Below are positions 31,213 through 34,498 of a DNA stretch of 34,498 nucleotides, one piece after another; within the stretch, counting starts at the first letter, position 1; the number at the start of each line of letters is the position of its first letter. The stretch comes from an uncultured Clostridia bacterium (lineage in GTDB: Bacteria > Bacillota > Clostridia > Oscillospirales > Acutalibacteraceae), in contig CANQJS010000014.1 of assembly GCA_947624285.1 (NCBI GenBank), forward strand, positions 1 to 34,498. Reading direction: 5' to 3'. The notes beneath the pieces were generated by a model. The model ran no database searches, was not told where the DNA came from, and saw only the letters and a program-made list of their open reading frames with translations. The translations under genes were made by a program, and so were the position numbers.

Positions 31213-32784
31213 ATGCTCAATCTGATACCAAAGCCCCAATCCTGCAAAGAGGGCAACGGCACATTTACTTTTGGCAAAAACGCCGCCGTCTATACCGAAA
31301 TAGAACTTCCGCTTCTCAATATGCCGACGGGGGACGACCCCGCGCTGAGAATAATCAAGGACGATACGCTTGGCAGGGAAGAATACAGCCTGAAGGTGGA
31401 CGGCGACGGAGTTCTTATAAAAGCCTCCTGCGCGAACGGGGCATATTACGCGCTCCAGTCCGTTCGTATGCTCGGCAGGTTTGACGAGGGAAAAAATGAG
31501 ATCCCGTTTGTTGAGATTTTTGACAGGCCGCAATACGGCTGGCGCGGTGTCAGCCTTGATGAGGCACGGCATTTTTTCGGCAAGACCTATGTAAAAAAGC
31601 TCATAGGCGAAATGTTCAGGCTAAAGCTGAATGTGCTTCACTGGCATCTTTCGGACGATTCGGGCTGGAGGATAGAGATAAAGAAATATCCTCTTTTGAC
31701 CGAGGTGGGCTCTAAGCGCGCCTATACTCAAATCGACGGCTGGAGCACTGACCATATCGACGGCAAGCCACACAGCGGTTTTTATACACAAGAAGATATT
31801 AAAGAGATAGTAGCATACGCGGCACAGAGATGCGTTTCAATAATCCCCGAAATAGATGTGCCCGCCCATTTCGCGGCAGGGCTCGCGGCTTATCCTCAAA
31901 TGGCATGCCGAAATCTGCAAAGGGATGTTATGGGATTTTTCGGAGACAAGATCCCGTTTGCAAAGGGAATGAAGGACTGGAACAGACCTCTTTGTATGGG
32001 CAAGGAGGAAGTTTTCGGCTTTATAACCGATATTTACGATGAGATATGCGAGCTGTTTCCGTTTGAATATTTCCATATCGGCGGCGACGAATGCGATGTG
32101 ACGGAGTGGAAAACATGCCCCGACTGTCAGCGGGTGATGAAAGAAAAGGGCTTTAAAAACGAGCGCCAACTTCAGCTTATGCTTACGGACAGACTTTGCA
32201 AATATTTCAAAGAAAAAGGAAAATCGGTAGTCGGCTGGAATGAAATACTCCGTGAGGACGGTATAGATAAATCCGCCGTCGCTCAATATTGGGAGCAAAA
32301 GCGCGACAGAAAGGTTGAACGGCATGTAAACAGCGGCGGCAGGATAATTATGAGCAATCATCAGTCCTTTTATTTCGACCACCCCTATTCTATCAGAACG
32401 CTGAAAGCTACATATTCATTCTCACCTTACAGATACGGCGTGAACAAGGCAAATATCGGCAATGTATTGGGAATAGAGGCTGAAATGTGGACCGAATGGA
32501 TCGCCACCGAGGAAAAGCTCGACTTTATGTACCACCCCCGTATGGAGGCGCTTTCGGAGGTCGCGTGGACAGATGAAAAACACAGAAACTTTAAGGATTT
32601 TGTTGCCCGCCTTGATTCCTACAAGAGCATATACAAGGCTCTCGGCATAAATTACGCGGTGGATAAGATTTCAATGCCGAAAAATCCCCTCAGGAGCGCC
32701 AAAATCACAAAGCTTTTCTATAACGGAGACACTGATTTTGAACTAAAACAAAATGAAATGCTCTATGAAAAAGGAAACAGATAA
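31213..32784 (+). CDS. Glycoside hydrolase family 20 beta-N-acetylhexosaminidase
   Basis: This 523-residue enzyme removes terminal GlcNAc or GalNAc by substrate-assisted catalysis. It has an N-terminal GH20b domain (about 1-105) and a TIM barrel starting at GWRGVSLDEARHF, with LNVLHWHLSDDSGWRIE, EIDVPAHFAA and the catalytic pair Asp292-Glu293 in HIGGDECD. A C-terminal extension of about 50 residues is of unknown role. No signal peptide is seen, so it probably acts in the cytosol on imported chitobiose- or glycan-derived sugars. AAGGAG precedes ATG 31213. GlcNAc released here would enter the same amino-sugar pathway as the nanA/nanE products. Confidence 0.92.
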   Translation: MLNLIPKPQSCKEGNGTFTFGKNAAVYTEIELPLLNMPTGDDPALRIIKDDTLGREEYSLKVDGDGVLIKASCANGAYYALQSVRMLGRFDEGKNEIPFVEIFDRPQYGWRGVSLDEARHFFGKTYVKKLIGEMFRLKLNVLHWHLSDDSGWRIEIKKYPLLTEVGSKRAYTQIDGWSTDHIDGKPHSGFYTQEDIKEIVAYAAQRCVSIIPEIDVPAHFAAGLAAYPQMACRNLQRDVMGFFGDKIPFAKGMKDWNRPLCMGKEEVFGFITDIYDEICELFPFEYFHIGGDECDVTEWKTCPDCQRVMKEKGFKNERQLQLMLTDRLCKYFKEKGKSVVGWNEILREDGIDKSAVAQYWEQKRDRKVERHVNSGGRIIMSNHQSFYFDHPYSIRTLKATYSFSPYRYGVNKANIGNVLGIEAEMWTEWIATEEKLDFMYHPRMEALSEVAWTDEKHRNFKDFVARLDSYKSIYKALGINYAVDKISMPKNPLRSAKITKLFYNGDTDFELKQNEMLYEKGNR

Positions 32785-32884
32785 TCAATTGTTGCACGAT
32801 TTCGCTCTATAAAACCTCAGCTAATCAAACAAAACGAAATGGCTTCGTTCTCGATAAAATCAAATCGGAAAGGTGTGCGGTAAA

Positions 32885-34162
32885 ATGAAAATTAAAGATT
32901 TTCCCGTCGCGGTAATTAAGGAAAATGTGGATTACGCGGTTAGGGAGATAACAAGCGTAATAAAAAAATACGGTCCCCGTGAGTCGGCAAGCGATAATTG
33001 CTTCGCGGCTCAGAAGCATCTTAAAAAGGAGCTTGACCAGTTCTGCGACGAATCACATTTTGAGGAATACGACATTGCACCAAAGGCGTTTCTTCATTTC
33101 ACAAAAACGATTTCGGTGGCGGTGATAGTCGCTGTCGTTGCGGGCTTTGTGCTGTCGATGACGGGCGTTATCCCATTTACCGTTTCACATATCATAGTAG
33201 CGGTGACCGCTATCGTCTGCCTGTTCGTGACGGTTATGGAATTTCTGCTTTACAAGCAATTTGCAGATGTGTTCTACAAAAAGAAAAAAGGCCACAACCT
33301 TATCGCCTCAAGAAAGCCGAAGGGCGAAATCAAGAAAAGAATAATTATCTGCGGCCATATAGACGCTGCATATGAATGGCGTCATCTCTATTATGCCAAG
33401 GGCAAGTATCCGTTTTTCGGAATTACCGTGGCGGGCTCAGTCGGCTCGGCTTTGATTTCAATAATAATCGCCGTTATTTGTGTTTTCGCCGGCAACGGAA
33501 ATATGGGCGCGTTCGGCGAATTTATGCTGAATTATTCCTATTATTTTCATTTTGTTACCGCGTTTTTCCTGCTCACGCTTTACCCCTATATCAATTTTAA
33601 GATTATTTCTCCGGGCGCGAACGATAATCTCACAGGCACTTATGCCGCCGCATGCGCTGTTCGTATGCTTGATATGGCGGGTGTTGAGCTTGAAAACACT
33701 GAGGTCGTTGCTATGATAAATGACGGCGAGGAGGCGGGTCTGCGCGCCACAAAGGCTTACGCCAAGGCACACAGAGATGAGCTGACCGACGACAGGGTGG
33801 AAACCGCCGTTTTATGCTGTGATACCCTTACCGATTTTGAATATCTCAATGTTTATTCAAAGGATATGACGGGATTGGTTAAAAACGACCCCGAGTTTTC
33901 ACGCCTTGTGCTTGACAGCGCAAAGGAAGCGGGCTTTGAAAACACCAAATTCGCCAGCGTATTTTTCGGCTCGTCTGACGCGGCGGCGTTCTCGCAGGAG
34001 GGCGTAACCGCCACCTGCCTTGCCGCTATGGACCCAAAGCCTGCCGATTATTACCACAACCGGCGTGATAATTATGACAGGCTCGTTCCCTCAACAATAG
34101 AGGCGGGATTTAAAATCATCATCGCGTCTATCCTCAATTTCGATGAAAAGGGCAAAGAATAA
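32885..34162 (+). CDS. Membrane-embedded M28-family metallopeptidase
   Basis: This 425-residue protein has the five expected zinc ligands of M28 aminopeptidases: His158 (CGHIDAAYEW), Asp247 (GANDNLTG), Glu283 next to catalytic Glu282 (DGEEAG), Asp313 (CCDTL) and His391 (YYHNRRD). Unusually, two helix pairs are inserted: about 75-95 and 100-122 before the domain, and about 178-202 and 222-240 between the first two ligands. The active site should therefore lie at a membrane face. I use ATG 32885, with AAAGGTG upstream. It follows GH20 by 100 bases with no terminator between. The substrate is unknown. Confidence 0.85.
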   Translation: MKIKDFPVAVIKENVDYAVREITSVIKKYGPRESASDNCFAAQKHLKKELDQFCDESHFEEYDIAPKAFLHFTKTISVAVIVAVVAGFVLSMTGVIPFTVSHIIVAVTAIVCLFVTVMEFLLYKQFADVFYKKKKGHNLIASRKPKGEIKKRIIICGHIDAAYEWRHLYYAKGKYPFFGITVAGSVGSALISIIIAVICVFAGNGNMGAFGEFMLNYSYYFHFVTAFFLLTLYPYINFKIISPGANDNLTGTYAAACAVRMLDMAGVELENTEVVAMINDGEEAGLRATKAYAKAHRDELTDDRVETAVLCCDTLTDFEYLNVYSKDMTGLVKNDPEFSRLVLDSAKEAGFENTKFASVFFGSSDAAAFSQEGVTATCLAAMDPKPADYYHNRRDNYDRLVPSTIEAGFKIIIASILNFDEKGKE

Positions 34163-34181
34163 AAGCTTAATCAAAAAAGAG

Positions 34182-34214
34182 ATCCCGCAGCTTCTCGTTA
34201 TGCTGCGGGATTTT
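34182..34214 (+). terminator. Terminator after the M28 peptidase gene
   Basis: ATCCCGCAGC (34182-34191) pairs with GCTGCGGGAT (34202-34211), followed by TTTT. Confidence 0.88.
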
Positions 34215-34233
34215 ACTGTCTGCGACAAAGTAA

Positions 34234-34254
34234 ACCCCCTGTTCTACAGGGGGT
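34234..34254 (+). repeat. Subterminal hairpin of the IS200/IS605 left end
   Basis: ACCCCCTGT (34234-34242) and ACAGGGGGT (34246-34254) form a perfect 9-bp stem with loop TCT. In this IS family TnpA recognises such hairpins near the ends. Confidence 0.75.
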
Positions 34255-34298
34255 AAAAAAATAGCTTATAGCGAGGAGTGAAGTAGACAAGAAAAAAG

Positions 34299-34352
34299 CT
34301 CCTTGGTATAGTAGAAAAGGTTTGCCGACCAAACAACTAAAATATCAAGGAG
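34299..34352 (+). promoter_or_regulatory. Leader hairpin covering the tnpA ribosome binding site
   Basis: CTCCTTG (34299-34305) is fully complementary to CAAGGAG (34346-34352), which contains the tnpA Shine-Dalgarno sequence. A second small stem, GTTTG with CAAAC, fits in the loop. This would block ribosome entry, as described for IS200 leaders. Confidence 0.65.
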
Positions 34353-34361
34353 GTCTTAATC

Positions 34362-34498
34362 GTGAAAGAAAAAGACATAAGTAGTTTAGACCATACAAGC
34401 TGGAGATGTCAATACCATATAGTGTTTGCTCCCAAATATCGTAGACAGGTAATATACCGAGAAATCAAGGTGGATATTGGAAAAATCCTTAGGAAATT
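34362..34498 (+). CDS. tnpA: IS200/IS605-family transposase TnpA (3' truncated by window edge)
   Basis: GTG 34362, with AAGGAGG nine bases upstream, opens a frame running to the window end (45 residues visible). It contains HTSWRCQYHIVFAPKYRRQV, the N-terminal strand of the Y1 HUH single-strand transposase family (compare the H-x-L-V-F-x-x-K-Y-R-R pattern). The HUH pair and the catalytic tyrosine lie beyond the window. The visible part is undisturbed, so the gene may be intact. Confidence 0.9.
   Translation, partial: MKEKDISSLDHTSWRCQYHIVFAPKYRRQVIYREIKVDIGKILRK

Larger units (their letters stand above)
34216..34498 (+). mobile_element. Left part of an IS200/IS605-family insertion sequence (continues past window)
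   Basis: A subterminal perfect hairpin (34234-34254), a long structured leader and the start of a TnpA-type transposase appear in the order known for IS200/IS605 elements. These elements lack terminal inverted repeats and move as single strands. The exact left boundary is not determinable here; it lies between the peptidase terminator and the hairpin. Confidence 0.8.

Overview
The window reads as chromosomal DNA of an anaerobic, endospore-forming member of the Firmicutes (class Clostridia, probably a gut lineage). The evidence is a complete gerA-gerB-gerC germination operon, the darA-holB-ricT core cluster, a 2[4Fe-4S] ferredoxin, iron-sulfur aldo/keto reductases, strong AAGGAGG-type ribosome binding sites with several TTG starts, and host-glycan enzymes (NanA, NanE, GH2, GH20). 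The sequence does not let me name a species.

Left block (1-2700, + strand). Two ferredoxin-tailed aldo/keto reductases (the first cut by the window edge), a 277-bp terminal-inverted-repeat element, a 29-codon remnant of a third reductase, an ECF-transporter S component, and a broken DUF1893 (TM1506-like) gene overlapping it. This block appears to be decaying.

Glycan block (2783-8984, - strand). Six closely packed genes read DUF421, DUF4363, GPH symporter, GH2 glycosidase, nanE, nanA. They look like one transcription unit for taking up and splitting a glycoside and converting sialic acid to ManNAc-6-P. No sialidase and no ManNAc kinase are present here. Divergent from it is the germinant receptor operon (9083-12689), whose gerA 5' end appears to carry a one-base frameshift.

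Core block (12933-26934). Citrate synthase and an AEC carrier; darA-holB-ricT and a ferredoxin; TrmO and a GNAT acetyltransferase (-); a three-gene polar amino acid ABC transporter; a CarD-type regulator (-); a zinc-ribbon membrane protein and a membrane J-domain protein (-); a PAP2 phosphatase with a cysteine-bearing tail; an orphan hisC (-); and a tail-anchored metallophosphoesterase.

Right block (27028-34498). A second GPH symporter, rmuC (-) flanked on both sides by members of a palindromic repeat family (2.2 tandem copies of exactly 111 bp upstream), a tRNA-Arg(CCG) (-), a GH20 beta-N-acetylhexosaminidase, a membrane M28 peptidase, and the left end of an IS200/IS605-type insertion sequence whose transposase ribosome binding site can be sequestered in a hairpin.

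The two least explained items are repeat families: the 277-bp inverted-repeat element at 1462-1738, which has a related solo end at 28577-28628, and the 111-bp tandem repeat at 30139-30386, whose units can fold into competing hairpins and carry many TATAAT hexamers. No CRISPR array, prophage or rRNA was seen. Similarity statements rest on reading motifs by eye; no database search was run.
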